Of a stretch of 64,000 bases of DNA, positions 1 to 13,700 are shown one piece after another (positions within the stretch are counted from its first letter, which is position 1; every line of letters starts with the position of its first letter). The position numbers were made by a program, and so were the translations under genes. Origin of the DNA: Nematostella vectensis. Its lineage: Eukaryota > Cnidaria > Anthozoa > Actiniaria > Edwardsiidae. The stretch is from positions 14,253,181 to 14,317,180 of the forward strand of contig NC_064036.1 in the NCBI RefSeq assembly GCF_932526225.1, in the 5' to 3' direction. The notes beneath the pieces were generated by a model, which did no database searches, was not told the origin of the DNA, and saw only the letters and a program-made list of their open reading frames with translations.

Positions 1-3000
1 CATGACAGTCCCTGGTAGTGGACAGCCATGACCTGCCATTGAGTAATATGGCAGTCCATAATGGCAAGTCATGGTAGTGTATGGCAAGTTGTGGCAGTCC
101 AGAACAGTCTTAGTGCCATGGGCTGCCATGACTTACCATTGGCGACCATGGATTGCCATGATTACCATGGACTCTAATAACTTGCAACTAACTACCATAA
201 CTTGCCATTGACAACCATGACTACCATGGACTGTCATGACTTGTCATTTACTATCCATGCATGCTTGGTGTAGCAATCGCCCTTTACTTTGGACCATATA
301 CAGTATCATCATGGTGCTACAACTTACATTAGTAATACGGAACCGCTTATGTGGCGGTAATAATGAAGTCATAACCCTAAGTTTGTCAATCTAGTTGATG
401 AATTCTAAAAAAAAAGGCCTCAAAGCCAATGAAAGTTTCATTTATACCTCAAAAAGTGATGAGAGTTTTGGTCAATGTTTCATTGGATGAATCACCACTT
501 CTGCTTTTATGTTCAATTTATGATGGAGGCTAATTATTTTCTCATGATAGATGGTGAATGAGTAAATAAAACGTATAATTATGTGTAGTACCCAACAAAT
601 GAACAGATTCAGCTTATTACCAAGGTGCTAAGTTGGCGAATTCAAATAAAAGAAAGTTTAAAAAGAAAACAAAAAGATCGTCTTGGTAAATACTAAAAGA
701 TTATAAACAAAACTCAAATTGCTACTTATCTCTGGATGTGAAATCATTCATGAAGTCATGACAGTCCCTGGTAGTGGATAGCCATGACCTGCCATTGAGT
801 AATATGGCAGTCCATGGTAGTCAATGGCAAGTCATGGTAGTGTATGGCAAGTTGTGGCAGTCCAGAACAGTCTTAGTGCCATGGGCTGCCATGACTTACC
901 ATTGGCGACCATGGATTGCCATGATTACCATGGACTCTAATAACTTGCAACTAACTACCATAACTTGCCATTGACAACCATGACTACCATGGACTGTCAT
1001 GACTTGTCATTGACTATCCATGTATGCTTGGTGTAGCAATCGCCCTTTACTTTGGACCATATACAGTATCATCATGGTGCTACAACTTACATTAGTAATA
1101 CGGAACCACTTATGTGACGGTAATCATGAAGTCATAACCCTAAGTTTGTCAATCTAGTTGGTGAATTCTAAAAAAAAAAATTAGGCCTCAAAGCTGATGA
1201 AAGTATCATTTATGCCTCAAAAAGTCATGAGAGTTTTGGCCAATGTTTCATTGGATGAATCACCACTTCTGCTTTTATGTTCAATTTATCATGGAGGCTA
1301 ATTATTTTCTCATGATAGATGGTGAATGAGTGAATAAAACTTATAATTATGTGTAGTACCCAAAAGATGAACAGATTCAGCTTATTACCAAGGTGCTAAG
1401 TTGGCGAATTCAAATCAAAGAAAGTTTAAAAAAAAAGATTGTCTTGGTAAATAAAGATTATAAACAGAACTCAAATTGCTACTTATCTCTTGATGTGATA
1501 TCATTCTGACTTCAAGTCATGACAGTCAATGGTAGTGGACTTCCATGACCTGCCATTGAGTAATATGGCAGTCCATGGTAGTCAATGGCAAGTCATGGTA
1601 GTGTATGGCAGTTGTGGCAGTCCAGAACAGTCTTAGTGCCATAGGCTGCCATGACTTACCATTGGCTACCATGGATTGCCATGATTACCATGGACTCTAA
1701 TAACTTGCCACTAACTATGATAACTTGCCATTGACAACCTATGACTACCATGGACTGTCATGATTTGTCATTTACTATCCATGCATGCTTGGTGTAGCAA
1801 TCGCCCTTTTCTTTGTGACTATATATCATGGTGCTACAACTTACGTTAGTGATAAAGATCGGCTATATGTGATGGTAATCATCAAGTCATAACCCTAAGT
1901 TTGTCCATCTTGTTGGTGAATTCTAAAAAAATTAGGCCTCAAGACTTCGAAAGTGTATAGTTTATACATTCAAAATTCATGAGAGTTTTGGTCAATGTTT
2001 TATTGGATGAATCACCACTTCTGCTTTTATCTTCAATTCATCATGGAGGCTAATTATTTTCTCATGACAGATGGTAAATGAGTAGGGAAAACTTATAATT
2101 ATGTGTAGTACCCAAGAAATGAACAGAATCAGCTTATTACCAATGTGCTAAGTTGGCGAATTCAAATCAAAGAAAGTTTAAAAAGAAAACAAAAGATCGT
2201 CTTGGTAAATACTAAAAGATTATAAACAAAACTCAAATTGCTACTTATCTCTGGATGTGAAATCATTCTTTAAGTCATGACAGTCCCTGGTAGTGGACAG
2301 CCATGACCTGCCATTGAGTAATATGGCAGTCCATAATGGCAAGTCATGGTAGTGTATGGCAAGTTGTTGCAATCCGGAACAGTCTAAGTGCCATGGGCTG
2401 CCATGACTTACCATGCTACCATGGATTGCCATGATTACCATGGACTCTAATAACTTGCAACTAACTACCAAAACTTGCCATTGACAACCATGAACTTTCA
2501 TGACTTGTCATTGACTATCCATGATGCATGCTTGGTGTAGCAATTGCCCTTTACTTTGGACCATATACAGTATCATGGTGCTACAACTTACATTAGTAAT
2601 ACGGAACCGCTTATGTGAAGGTAATCATGAAGTCATAACCCTAAGTTTGTCAATCTAGTTGGTGAATTCTAAAAAAAATTAGGCCTCAAAGCCGATGAAA
2701 GTATCATTTATTCCTCAAAAAGTCATGAGAGTTTTGGTCAATGTTTCATTGGATGAATCACCACTTCTGCTTTTATGTTCAATTTATCATGGAAGCTAAT
2801 TATTTTCTCATGATAGATGGTGAATGAGTAAATAAAACTTATAATTATGTGTAGTACCCGAAAAATGAACAGATTCAGCTTATTACCAAGGTGCTAAGTT
2901 GGCAAATTCAAATCAAATAAAGTTTAAAAAGAAAAAAAATATTGTCTCTGCAAATACTAAAAGATTATAAACAGAACTCAAATTGCTAATTATCTCCAGA

Positions 3001-3705
3001 TGTGAAATTGTTATTTAAATCATGACAGTCCATGGTAGTTAATGGCAAGTTATGAATACTATGACAGCTCATGGCAGACAATGGCAAATCATGTTAGTCA
3101 TCAATGGAAAGTCATGGTAGTGGACTACCATGACTTGCCATTGAGTACTATGGCAGTCCATGGTAGACAATGGCAAGTCATGGTAGTGTATGGCAAGTTG
3201 TGGCAGTCCAGAACAGTCTTAGTGCCATGGGCTGCCATGACTTACCATTGGCTACCATGGATTGCCATGATTAAAACTACCATAACTTGCCATTGACAAC
3301 CATGACTACCATGGACTGGCATGACTTGTCATTGACTATCCATGCATGCTTGGTGTAGCAACTGCACTTTACTTTGTAACTATATATCATGGTGCTACAA
3401 CTTACATTAGTGATACGGAACTGCTATATGTGACAGTAATCATGAAGTCATAACCCTAAGTTTGTCCATCTAGTTGGTGAATTTAAAAAAAAATTACTAA
3501 AAGATTATGAACAGAACTCAAATTGCTATTTATTTCCGGATGTCCATTGTATGCAATGGAAAGTAAGGCAGTCCATGGTAGTGGACTACCCTGACTTGCC
3601 ATTGAGAACTATGGTAGTCCATGGTAGACAAATGGCAAGTCATGGTAGTCAATGGCAAGTCATGGTAGTCATGCAATGAAAAGTCATGGCAGTCCATAAT
3701 AGTGT
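1..3705. repeat. ~756-bp tandem repeat array (five units plus a partial sixth)
   Basis: Units begin with catgacagtc at 1, 757, 1518, 2276 and 3021, so the period is 745-761 bp. Each unit has a ~270-bp block made of short permutations of catgacttgccattgactaccatgg, then ~480 bp of unique AT-rich sequence containing ttggtgaattctaaaaaa. Within the block the motif runs first in one orientation (ggcaagtcatggtag) and then in the reverse complement (ctaccatgacttgcc), so each unit can fold on itself. The fifth unit has lost most of its AT-rich part near 3490, and a partial sixth block fills 3540-3705. The array reaches the left edge of the window, so its full size is unknown. Short ORFs inside it only reflect the repeat and are not genes. 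Confidence 0.95.
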
Positions 3706-3848
3706 GGCTTAATTTATTATAACAAGAGAGACATTGGTTTGCGGACAAATACCCCAGAAATTTCCTATCCTTTTTATAGTTGAATTAGTGGGAAGGTATC
3801 CTTTATCAGTTGTTAATATTTAAGAAAGCTTACTTCTAATTATAAGTA

Positions 3849-4453
3849 CAGTCAAAGCTCTCCGAGCGACCGCTCTCGTAAGCGACCAGCTCCGATAACG
3901 ACCATGATCACAAATCACCGATTGAATTGTCACAAAAACTCTGTAATTCTTAGCTCTCGTAAGCGACCAAATTATTGGTGGGACCAGTTAACGACCAAAA
4001 TTTCAAACCACCAACTGAGATTTTCTTTTATTTTTAAGCTCTCGTAAGCGACCACAATGATTTTTTGCTTTACAACATCAGTCAACACCTGATAAACATC
4101 ATATCAAATGCATGCTGAAATCACATATAAAGCGGAAATGTTGTGATGTTTCACAAAAGCTGCCTTTCCAGTAGGCAACCATTGAAGAGTTTCATAATTA
4201 CAATTTTCTAACTTTGATTTTAACCATGGGATTGACATTTCTTTGTCTCCAGAATATGTATAAATGCAAGGAAAATCAAGCAATAAACCAAAATATTACA
4301 GCGCTGTTATTATCTCTTCAATTTTTAGATTCCATTTTAATTAAGCTCTCGTAAGCGACCAACACCTGTTGTTCAAGCTCTCGTAAAAGACCAGCTCCGT
4401 TAACGACCACAATTCTCAGTTCCCAAGGTGGTCGCTTACGAGAACTTCAACTG
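3849..4453. mobile_element. pogo/Tigger-like non-autonomous DNA element (MITE)
   Basis: The element starts CAGTCAAAGCTCTCCGAGCG and ends in the inverted counterpart CTTACGAGAACTTCAACTG. Both ends are flanked by TA (3847-3848 and 4454-4455), the expected target duplication for Tc1/mariner/pogo elements. The sub-motif agctctcgtaagcgacca recurs inside at about 3952, 4036, 4344 and 4376. At ~605 bp with no transposase ORF it is non-autonomous. The pogo assignment rests on the TIR style and the TA target; the boundaries are seen directly. Confidence 0.8.
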
Positions 4454-4455
4454 TA

Positions 4456-5450
4456 CTTTGCTGTATACTTCTGTGCTGGAAAAATGTCAACACAAGGAAT
4501 TTTCATTGCTCCGACGAAAACCTAATATCAAAGGCGAACCAGAATAACAATCAGTCCCTCGTGATACTTCGGGAAAATAATAATTTGAAGTTGTGTCTTG
4601 ACTGTTTCGTCAATAAAGCTTATAATAAGTGAAGTCTTACGAGTCTTACTTTACTTACCTTCTTTCAAATTCCATTGTTTATCCTTCTATCCATCGTTTG
4701 TACATCTTTATATTATAGTGTGTCGATCTTTCTTGGTTTTCACGACGAAAAAAAAGGCAAAACATTTGCCAAACCACCGTGTTGGCTGATGGCCGCGAGT
4801 TGCAAGAGCAAAACGCGCGAAAAATAGACGCAGGGTTCCCGTGAGTGAAAACACAAAAATAAAAAAAGTCAAATCATTGTAGGTTTTTACTGTAGCTGTC
4901 AGGGTTTTATTAAAAAAAAAAAAAATAGCAATCCCGCATAGCGCAAAAGTGTATTCATTTTTAATTATTTTACTGAAGAGACGTATTGCTAAATTAACCC
5001 AAATGATGTGCTGACAGGCAACCACGGTCAGAAATCATAGAACTCTCGACCTCAACATGGTGATCTCTCTAACGCTAATTAAATATATCACATATGACAT
5101 ATCTTAAATGATATGCGCTAGCTCAACGTGGACCATGTAAACCATGTGTGCTTAGTTTTACCCGGTCCTCGTAAACCACGTAAGGCTTGTTTTTACCCGG
5201 TCCTCGTAAACCACGTACGGTTTGTTCTATCCGGTCCTCGTAAACCGAAGTGTGTATCATCACTGAAATTAAAACGCCTTTAAACACCATAAATCAGTCT
5301 ATTTATATACTTTCACTATATATAGTTTTGAATTACGTGGTAATAACCTATTTTACGTACATTTCTGACCGGTCCTCCTAAGTCGGTCTCAGGTCATGGT
5401 CCTCGTAAACCACCATCGGTGCGTATGTGTGCACACGCATAAATTAAAGG
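4456..5450. repeat. Intergenic stretch with short 'ccggtcctcgtaaaccac' repeats
   Basis: No gene is seen here. Between about 5160 and 5415 the motif ccggtcctcgtaaaccacgt occurs three times at ~37-bp spacing, with further degenerate copies near 5370 and 5397. The remainder is AT-rich. The ORFs in 4598-5025 have no family features. Confidence 0.6.
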
Positions 5451-6429
5451 GGAGGGAGATTTAAGTGCCCATTTAGGGTTAAACCCTGGGTTAAACCATT
5501 TTCAGAAACCTTCACAAGGTGAGGTTTTCTTTTAGTTTTCCCTTTGCTTTTGGATTGTGTTTGTTCGTGCCCCCCCCCCCCCCCCCCTTATCCCCATTAT
5601 ATTGCGTCAAAGCAGTACTTGCTGTACAACTTTAGCTGCCACTATGCTGGTAATTTACCTGTGAAATTGTCGTAGAAAGTACAATAAATATGAGTGTATT
5701 TAACTATGAGAATAATTAAAAATAATTTGTTCATGGATAAACTGTTTTGTTGAGTTCAGAGCAGTTTTTTGTCCGCGCACTCGTTCTTAGTTTGTTTTGC
5801 TAGTTTTTTTTTTAAAGCCGCGCTAGAGAGCTGGGCAAGTGTAAGCAAATTTCAAAAGGGAGTATTTGAATCAATTATTTAGGCAAACTTTGACATAATA
5901 GACTCGATAATGTCGTAGAACACGTTTCAAGGTTACTACAAATTTCTTCGTTATTCTCGTTTTTCTCGCATTTTCTCATCAGTTTCAAGCTAAAAAAAGT
6001 CACGCGCGCGTAAATTGTTTCCCACCAATTGATTTTCCCGCCTAAAGTGTGAAGTTCCCGGGTGACCGTGCGCGCGCCTTACAACCGAATCGCTGAGCTG
6101 AGTAACAGGTTATGTCCTAACACCCTACACTGGCAACGTCTATTTATAGATTGCTTCATTATTACACTTACTTGATGCTGCCAAAATCCCCTTTCATTTA
6201 ATTATGAAAGGGGTGTAAGGGGGGAGGGGCGAAAACCGCACAGAAAAACGCTAAAAAACGCCAATAACCGTAAACCGCGTAGTCTAGAGAAACCGCAATA
6301 CCGCGTGCTGAATGGTATAGGTTCATGCAAACCTATCTACTTTGCTGCCTTAACGACAAAATGGTCGAAGGGTATTTCTTTTACTACTGCTAGTATCGTT
6401 CTTTTCATCATCATTTTTTTTGCATTTAT
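5451..6429. repeat. ~980-bp dispersed repeat, copy 1
   Basis: This stretch runs from gggagatttaagtgccc to ttttttttgcatttat and is nearly identical to 27001-27979 in the same orientation, differing only by scattered substitutions and homopolymer lengths. It includes a C17-like tract near 5571 and a purine-rich ggggtgtaaggggggagggg segment near 6210. It contains no ORF and I see no terminal inverted repeats. It is probably part of a mobile element whose family I cannot name. Confidence 0.9.
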
Positions 6430-7072
6430 CTTTGCTTGACCAGTTGACGTGGCGTTATTTGTTTGAGCATGCGTACTGAGTTCTTAGGCGAAAAAGCAGT
6501 TTGACTAGTTTATGAATGAGTTAGTTTATTAAATGAGTTAGTTTAAGTTGAGTTACACGTCAGCTAGTGGGAGGGATTTTTAGTGTCTGTACACTGTAAA
6601 CGAGAACACTTCACGGCAATGCTCTGGCTGGTTGGTAAGGACTTCTCCTTCTGGCCATGTAGAAGCTATCGGAAGATGTCACCATATTTGATTGGGTTGT
6701 ATTGATGCACACAGACGAAGAACGGGAATACAATAGAACAATGAGGGTAATCTAGCCAATCCTGTTAGGCCTTACGAGCGGACTTCTACACTTTTTTCCT
6801 TCGGTTGGCGTTCCCGATAGGAGATTTTCCTTCACTATCTTCCAAAGTGCTCGAAGTCAATCATACAGCAGACCCCCCGCTAGCCAAGCGATAGCTCTAC
6901 CAACATTGGGACCATTGGTACTAGCGGTACAATAAAGAAGACGGTCAACCCTTGCCCAGTGTTTACGATCCCGGAGCGGCCTCCCCTTCCATCGAAACAC
7001 CCCTTGTAACAGTGATATATGGCATTTGCGATGTCCCTCCCTACGCCGATGAAAGTTTAAGAATATCCGTGA
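6430..7072. other. Unassigned sequence upstream of the RT ORF
   Basis: No recognisable gene. An endonuclease domain would be expected here if the adjacent non-LTR element were full length, but no endonuclease motif can be read in any frame. The element is therefore most likely 5'-truncated near 7000. Confidence 0.5.
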
Positions 7073-8788
7073 ATTGCCGTGAAGTGTTCTCGTTTAAGGG
7101 AGTGTGTGTCAGCTAAGGAGAAGTTTTATAAGAACAAGGTTGTAGCATTAAAGGACTCAAACGTATCTAAATGGTGGGGAAGTGTCAAAAGTCTGGGAGG
7201 GCTCACTGACACGTATGAGTGGTGGCATCAGTTAATTGATAGTGACACTCCTACCCTTGAGGCCCTTTGTGGGAAGTTCAATGAGTTTCTCTACTCATTG
7301 ACTGCTAACTTTGCACCACTAGAGGTACCTGTGGAACCAATACCATTCCCTGTGCCTGAGGACCTTCTCATAACTCCTAGACTTGTTTATCAAGCTTTGA
7401 ATAACATCCAAATCAAGAAATCCCCTGGTCCAGATCCTGTGCCAAATAGAATATGGAAGGAATTTGCGTTTGAACTGTCACCGGTTGTCTGCGACCTGTA
7501 TAACTCTTCGCTGAGAGAGGGATGCGTACCAGATCAGCTGAAGGAATCAATCATCCGCCCTATCCCTAAGTGTTCTCCACCCAAGAAACCACAGGATGAC
7601 TTAAGGCCCATAACGTTAACATCTCAGCTCGCCAAGGTCCTTGAAGGATTCACCCTACAGTCTCTATTTAAGCAAGTAATTGATAAGTTGGACTCTAGGC
7701 AGTTTTCTTTGAAAGGAAAATCCACCACTCAAGCATTAATTTATTGTCTGCATACAATACTTGAGTCTTTAGACAGAGGCGAGAATTATATTCGTATATT
7801 TTTTGCCGATTTTTCGAAAGGTTATGACTTAGTAGACCACAATGTATTGGTGCAAGAGCTTGACCTTCTGGCCGTAGATGCCCATCTTAAGCAATGGGTG
7901 AGTGCATTTCTTACTGCTAGACCTCAAAGAGTCATGATCAATGGGGTTTTGTCTGAGTATGTACGTCCCCATGGGGGTATCCCTCAGGGCACTAAAATCG
8001 CGCCTCTCTTATTTGCCGTCTTAGTAAACAGATTAGTAGATAACTGGCCGTATAGGGTAAAATATGTTGATGATACCACTATTTATGAGGCTGTACCAAG
8101 ATGCTCGCCTAGTTACCTTCCTTTTATCGCAAATGAAATCTGTGGGTTTGCAACACAACGCGGCATGCGATTAAATCCTAGCAAGTGTAGGGAGCTAGTA
8201 ATTAATTTCCTAAAATATCAACCATCTCCCACATGTGCACTCAATTTAATGGGCTCAACTATCAAAAGGGTTACCTGCTACAAGTTTCTTGGAGTTTTCA
8301 TTAGTCATGACCTGTCTTGGAATAATCATGTAGAACACGTGTTCAGTAAGGCAAATAAGCGCCTGTACGCGTTAAGACTTCTCAAAAAGGCTGGCTTATC
8401 AGTACATGATTTGTGTACTATTTATTGCGCGCTCATAAGGTCTGTACTCGAGTATGCGTCGCCGGTGTGGGCTGCTCTACCGGAATACCTATCTGAGCAC
8501 CTGGAGTCTATACAGAAAAGAGCTTTAAAAATCATTCTAAGGCACGAATATACGAGCTATAGTAGTGCCCTTGCCTCAACGTCTCTCCAATTGTTGTCTG
8601 AGAGAAGGGATGAAGCATGTCGGAAATTTATGGCAAGAGCTAAAACTGTTGAACCCTTAAAATCTGTGGTTAATAACATGACAACTGTCCAACATGGATA
8701 TAATTTAAGATCAGGAAATGAGAAAATAATAGGACCGCAAGCTAAAACTGGTAGGTTTAGAGATTTTGTGACTGTACGCTATTGTTAG
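7073..8788 (+). CDS. Non-LTR retrotransposon reverse transcriptase (5'-truncated)
   Basis: The open frame follows a stop at 7070-7072 and has no convincing start codon, so it is the 3' part of an ORF2. Visible RT landmarks: KSPGPDPVPNRIW (start of the RT domain), the LRPITLTS block, motif A as FADFSKGYDLVDH, GGIPQGTKIAPLLF, the catalytic YVDD near residue 329, and a thumb-like C-terminal part (YKFLGVFISHDLSWNNHV, VLEYASPVW) typical of CR1/L2/jockey-type LINEs. Around 569 codons are uninterrupted, so the insertion is fairly young, but no endonuclease domain or ORF1 is present. It copies LINE RNA into DNA at the target site. Clade assignment (CR1/L2-like) is inferred from the layout only. Confidence 0.93.
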   Translation: MAVKCSRLRECVSAKEKFYKNKVVALKDSNVSKWWGSVKSLGGLTDTYEWWHQLIDSDTPTLEALCGKFNEFLYSLTANFAPLEVPVEPIPFPVPEDLLITPRLVYQALNNIQIKKSPGPDPVPNRIWKEFAFELSPVVCDLYNSSLREGCVPDQLKESIIRPIPKCSPPKKPQDDLRPITLTSQLAKVLEGFTLQSLFKQVIDKLDSRQFSLKGKSTTQALIYCLHTILESLDRGENYIRIFFADFSKGYDLVDHNVLVQELDLLAVDAHLKQWVSAFLTARPQRVMINGVLSEYVRPHGGIPQGTKIAPLLFAVLVNRLVDNWPYRVKYVDDTTIYEAVPRCSPSYLPFIANEICGFATQRGMRLNPSKCRELVINFLKYQPSPTCALNLMGSTIKRVTCYKFLGVFISHDLSWNNHVEHVFSKANKRLYALRLLKKAGLSVHDLCTIYCALIRSVLEYASPVWAALPEYLSEHLESIQKRALKIILRHEYTSYSSALASTSLQLLSERRDEACRKFMARAKTVEPLKSVVNNMTTVQHGYNLRSGNEKIIGPQAKTGRFRDFVTVRYC

Positions 8789-8879
8789 TTTCTGTGTGAC
8801 GACCTCTCACTTGTAATTCAGCCATGATAGCTGCAATGGTGTAGAAATAAGCATATATTATTATTATTATTATTATCAA

Positions 8880-8880
<1 letters not shown>
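8789..8880 (+). mobile_element. 3' tail of the LINE with (TTA)n terminus
   Basis: A short 3' UTR follows the RT stop and ends in an ATT/TTA triplet run at about 8857-8877. Short tandem-repeat tails instead of poly(A) are common in CR1/L2-like LINEs, so this is probably the 3' end of the insertion. Confidence 0.55.
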
Positions 8881-9758
<878 letters not shown>

Positions 9759-9812
9759 ATACACCGCTCTACTTTCGAGTATTGAGCACTTTCTATGAAA
9801 GCCTTCAACCAT

Positions 9813-9914
<102 letters not shown>

Positions 9915-9959
9915 GTGGACTCGTGGATGACTTGTGACTGGCTAGTGATTCGCGGTGGC

Positions 9960-10253
9960 TCGCGGCTCTTGGATTCACGATATTTTTTAAAATAAGATTT
10001 GCAACAATTTCTGTAAAGACACCGCTGCAGAATGTAGTGCGCACGCCGCAGCCTCTAATTTCCGGCGGGAAATTGCCGGGCGCCCGCCCCTATTAAATTG
10101 TTTAGCAAACCAGTTTCCGGCCGCGAAATTTAAAAAAAATAAGAAGTACACAAAAAAATAAGCCTGAAAAGTATACAACACCAAGATATTGAAATTTTCT
10201 ATCTCTGAAATTTTGCACCACCTTCTTTACGGCCTGCACCAAAATCGAAAATA
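9960..10253 (+). promoter_or_regulatory. Probable promoter region of the 10254 gene, with E2F-like palindrome
   Basis: The ~290 bp before the ATG at 10254 are GC-richer than their surroundings and include the near-palindrome tttccggcgggaaat at about 10059-10073, which resembles an E2F site, followed by gggcgcccgcccc. No TATA box is evident. Function is inferred from position and composition only. Confidence 0.3.
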
Positions 10254-10706
10254 ATGGATAAGCATCGAATGTCGTATCGGCAGACCTTCGTGGTCGCCAT
10301 GATAGTTGTTTTGGTTGTAGCCTCGCTGGGTTTCGTTCATGCAAACGACGATGCACAACACTGTATGATGAGTTGCAAAACTAGAAACGGGAAAGGATGC
10401 ATTGGTCGACTTTACCAGCTTTCCGAGGAGTTTAGTCGTGTCTCTAAGTTGCCGGTAGGTTCGCATGTTTGCCGGCGACATTGGGATATGTTACGAAAAA
10501 GCAACTTGCGCTGCTCATGTCCCATGCACGATAAACAACAGCCCTCGAACAAGCAACCTATTCCAAGTCGTTTTTATCCGGTATTTGACGAGATTGGGCT
10601 AACAGTGGCAGGATACCAGCCTGGTACTCGGTGGTGTTACCGGTGCAAGTTGCTCGCCTATAAGAAATTTGAAAGCCGTCCTCAAACAAGTAGAAAACCA
10701 GTCGAG
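10254..10706 (+). pseudogene. Exon 1: N-terminal zinc-binding domain exon
   Basis: ATG at 10254; 151 codons in open frame ending at a good donor (GAG|GTAAGT), phase 0. Residues ~11-30 form a hydrophobic stretch (VVAMIVVLVVASLG) after a basic start, as in a signal peptide or membrane anchor. This is odd for a protein whose later part looks intracellular. Eight or more Cys, several in C-x-C or C-x2-C pairs, follow. Confidence 0.7.
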
Positions 10707-13700
10707 GTAAGTGTATATTTTTATTCGGGAAAACAACCACTCCTCTGCAGTGCCTCTTCGCTGTAAATTGCTATGTATTTCTTCCTGTATTTTCAATCTG
10801 TTTAACAAAATATAAAAACGAGTACATAGAAAAGGCTTGAACATTCTTTTGTTCTTTTTATTATGAAAAAGCAAATAGTAGTACATCCACCATCAGCAAA
10901 GAACAACAACTACAAAAGGTTTGTTTATTTGTACATTCTGAAGAAACACAAATTATCTATAAAATTCAGTTCGCCTTTCTTTTTGTTTTTGTGGATAAAA
11001 ATACTTTATCAATTATTGAGTAGTAGTGCAAACAATATTATTGCATTTGTTAAAAAAGAAATATTTTTTTTTACAATTTGTAAAAATTCTGACAATTAAG
11101 CTTTTTGACAAGTTTTTTCCCACCAAGCCAATTCATATAAAATTATTAATTTTCTATGAGAGAATGAAAGGAATTCCTTAATTTAGAATATGTGGAATAG
11201 AATAAGACAAGAAACATTTTGTTATTGAGGAGCTAGGGTGGGCTGGGATATTTAAGGCAAATTTTCAGAACTATCTTTGGACCCTCCCCTAATATCTAAT
11301 AGAAAACCTTTGACTCCCCCTTAACAATAATTTAGAAAACAGGTATGACCCCTCCCCATTTGACCCACCCACAACAGAAAACCTGCACCCCAAAAGATGA
11401 TACATTTTGCAAATTATTGTACTTTATTTTAGATAGTTTGTTTATTTTGTTTTCCATTTTGACTGTTTTGTAAATTTCAGATATTTCAGTTTACGGGATC
11501 CCCTATTCTACACCTCCACGAAAGTATGCAAGATATATCTATGTCAGCACCTACCATATCCCAACTGGATCAAACAAAGCAACAATTTGGAAGGCTGTTT
11601 TCAAGACTTGAAGCTCTAGCAGACATATGTGACATTCATCTCCTGGAAACATGGAAAGAGCTGCAAACTCCCCTAGGTACCATCAAAATTGCCCCAAATG
11701 GCAGCGTGTTAATGGATAGTCAAGTATGGGACCAAATAAAGACAACAATCAAAGAACTTGATGAATTGGATGAAGGTACAGCTGTATGATAAAATATATC
11801 TGCATGCTCTAATATTTATAATAGCTTTATCGATCAGCACCGATGTGGCTGATCAGTGTTCAACCCCAGTGATGGATCAAGCCCAACTAAAACTGCAAAT
11901 AATTTATTCAATAATTTATTGTCATTGCTATCAACAGGTAATTCACTGGGCCAACAAGTGCAACAATTTCAGATGGCTCTATACCATCATGCCCTCAGTA
12001 GTGAAGCCCCATTATATGAGCCAGCAGCAATGAAAGCGTTCACACAAAAACACTCTCCAGGTCTGATTGAAATGCTTTTAAGTTCAATAACAAGGGAGGA
12101 CTCCAGACTCTCAGATGAACATCAAGCTGTACAGGAGCAAAGAACTGTTGTTCTCCTTCACACACTGGCATATTTCAGGTACCTTAAATGCTCCATTAAG
12201 ACCCACCTCCCTAACCTCCAATTTCTTTTCCTTTCTAAAAACCCTCTAGAGGCTAAATTTTGTAATAAGCTCCCCCTTTCTATCTGCTCCAATTTCATAA
12301 TTGGGCCTAGGTATGTTCAATAGCATGCTTTATACTATAATTCAATGTATACAAGCTGCACACTACCAGCACACTAGTGTTTTGTTCTTTTTTAAATGAC
12401 ACAAATTTATTTTACCAGGTCTCAGAAAGCTTCCACCCTACAAAAGGATGAAGGGCTATTCCTACAACATCATGGTGCCTCTAGGACAGCAATCAATTCA
12501 GGAAGGATACTTGGTTTCAGTACAAGTCCTAGAAATATTGATTCTCACAAGAAAGCACTAATAACAAAATATCCAGACATACTGATGAGAAAGGTTATCC
12601 TGGCAACAGAGGTGAGATTAGTGTGGTACAAATTTTTATTTTAGTAAATAGTGAATAAGAGAATAATAAGAACAATACTTGAGAATAAGCAAGAACCATT
12701 TCAATTTAAACAAGCCAGTGGGATAACTGATGCTTAAATTTCTTTAAAATTTTCAGAAAGGATTCCTAATTTTACAACTGTTGGATGACTTCCATAATAT
12801 TTTGACTGTTAGACTACCAACAAATCTGAAGCTATCATTAGCTACGCACATGGCTAGTGGCCTACTGGACATCCATCCTTCAATTCCTGCTGTTCCTATT
12901 CCTACAAGACACATACAAAACACAGCCAAGTGATTGTGAAGATAGGGAATAAAAAAAAAATATGCAGAGGAGGAATTGTTCTAGACTACATAAAAGAGTT
13001 GTTTCAAAGACCAGTGTTATCAAGAATGTACTTGGAAACAAATCACCAATGCATTTCACCAAAATACATCCAACAACAACTAAAGGAATTGAGGTATTCT
13101 ATGGATTTTAATGTAGTTATTTACAGGTCAGCAATCCATACAAGAAAAATACTGTTTTCTCTTCTTAAAAAATGTTTTAATATTGACACTTCCTAAATAT
13201 TTTTCCAGGCACAATACTTTATTCCCCTATATGGACCTCCCACCCAACAAATATATACCTCTTACATTAGTTTGTGAAAGCCATATACATAATGATTAAT
13301 ATCAATTTTACTTTTGTTTAGTGACTGCTATTACAAAAAAAGGAGTAGAGTAAAATATAAAAAAAAAACAAATATGGAACATTAAATTTGCCAAATTATC
13401 ATTTTTTTCTTTTTTTTGTAGGGTCTATTCTGGGTTGTCGCACGATGAGCTCTGTACCCTTGAGTCTACTAATTTAATAGATGAGTTCGAGCAATCTTTG
13501 AAAAGAATGGAGGACTATAAATCAGCCATTGATCACATATTCCTGTGCTGTCCACAACTGGAACATTACTTGAAAAAATTTGTAGTACCAGCACCCGGGG
13601 ACTGGCCAACTTGGTTTTATCAAAAGAAACTCATTGCTCAAGAAGTCAATGCAGATGCCAGTTTCCTATCAGTCATCCCAGAGCAGGGCCCATTTCATGT

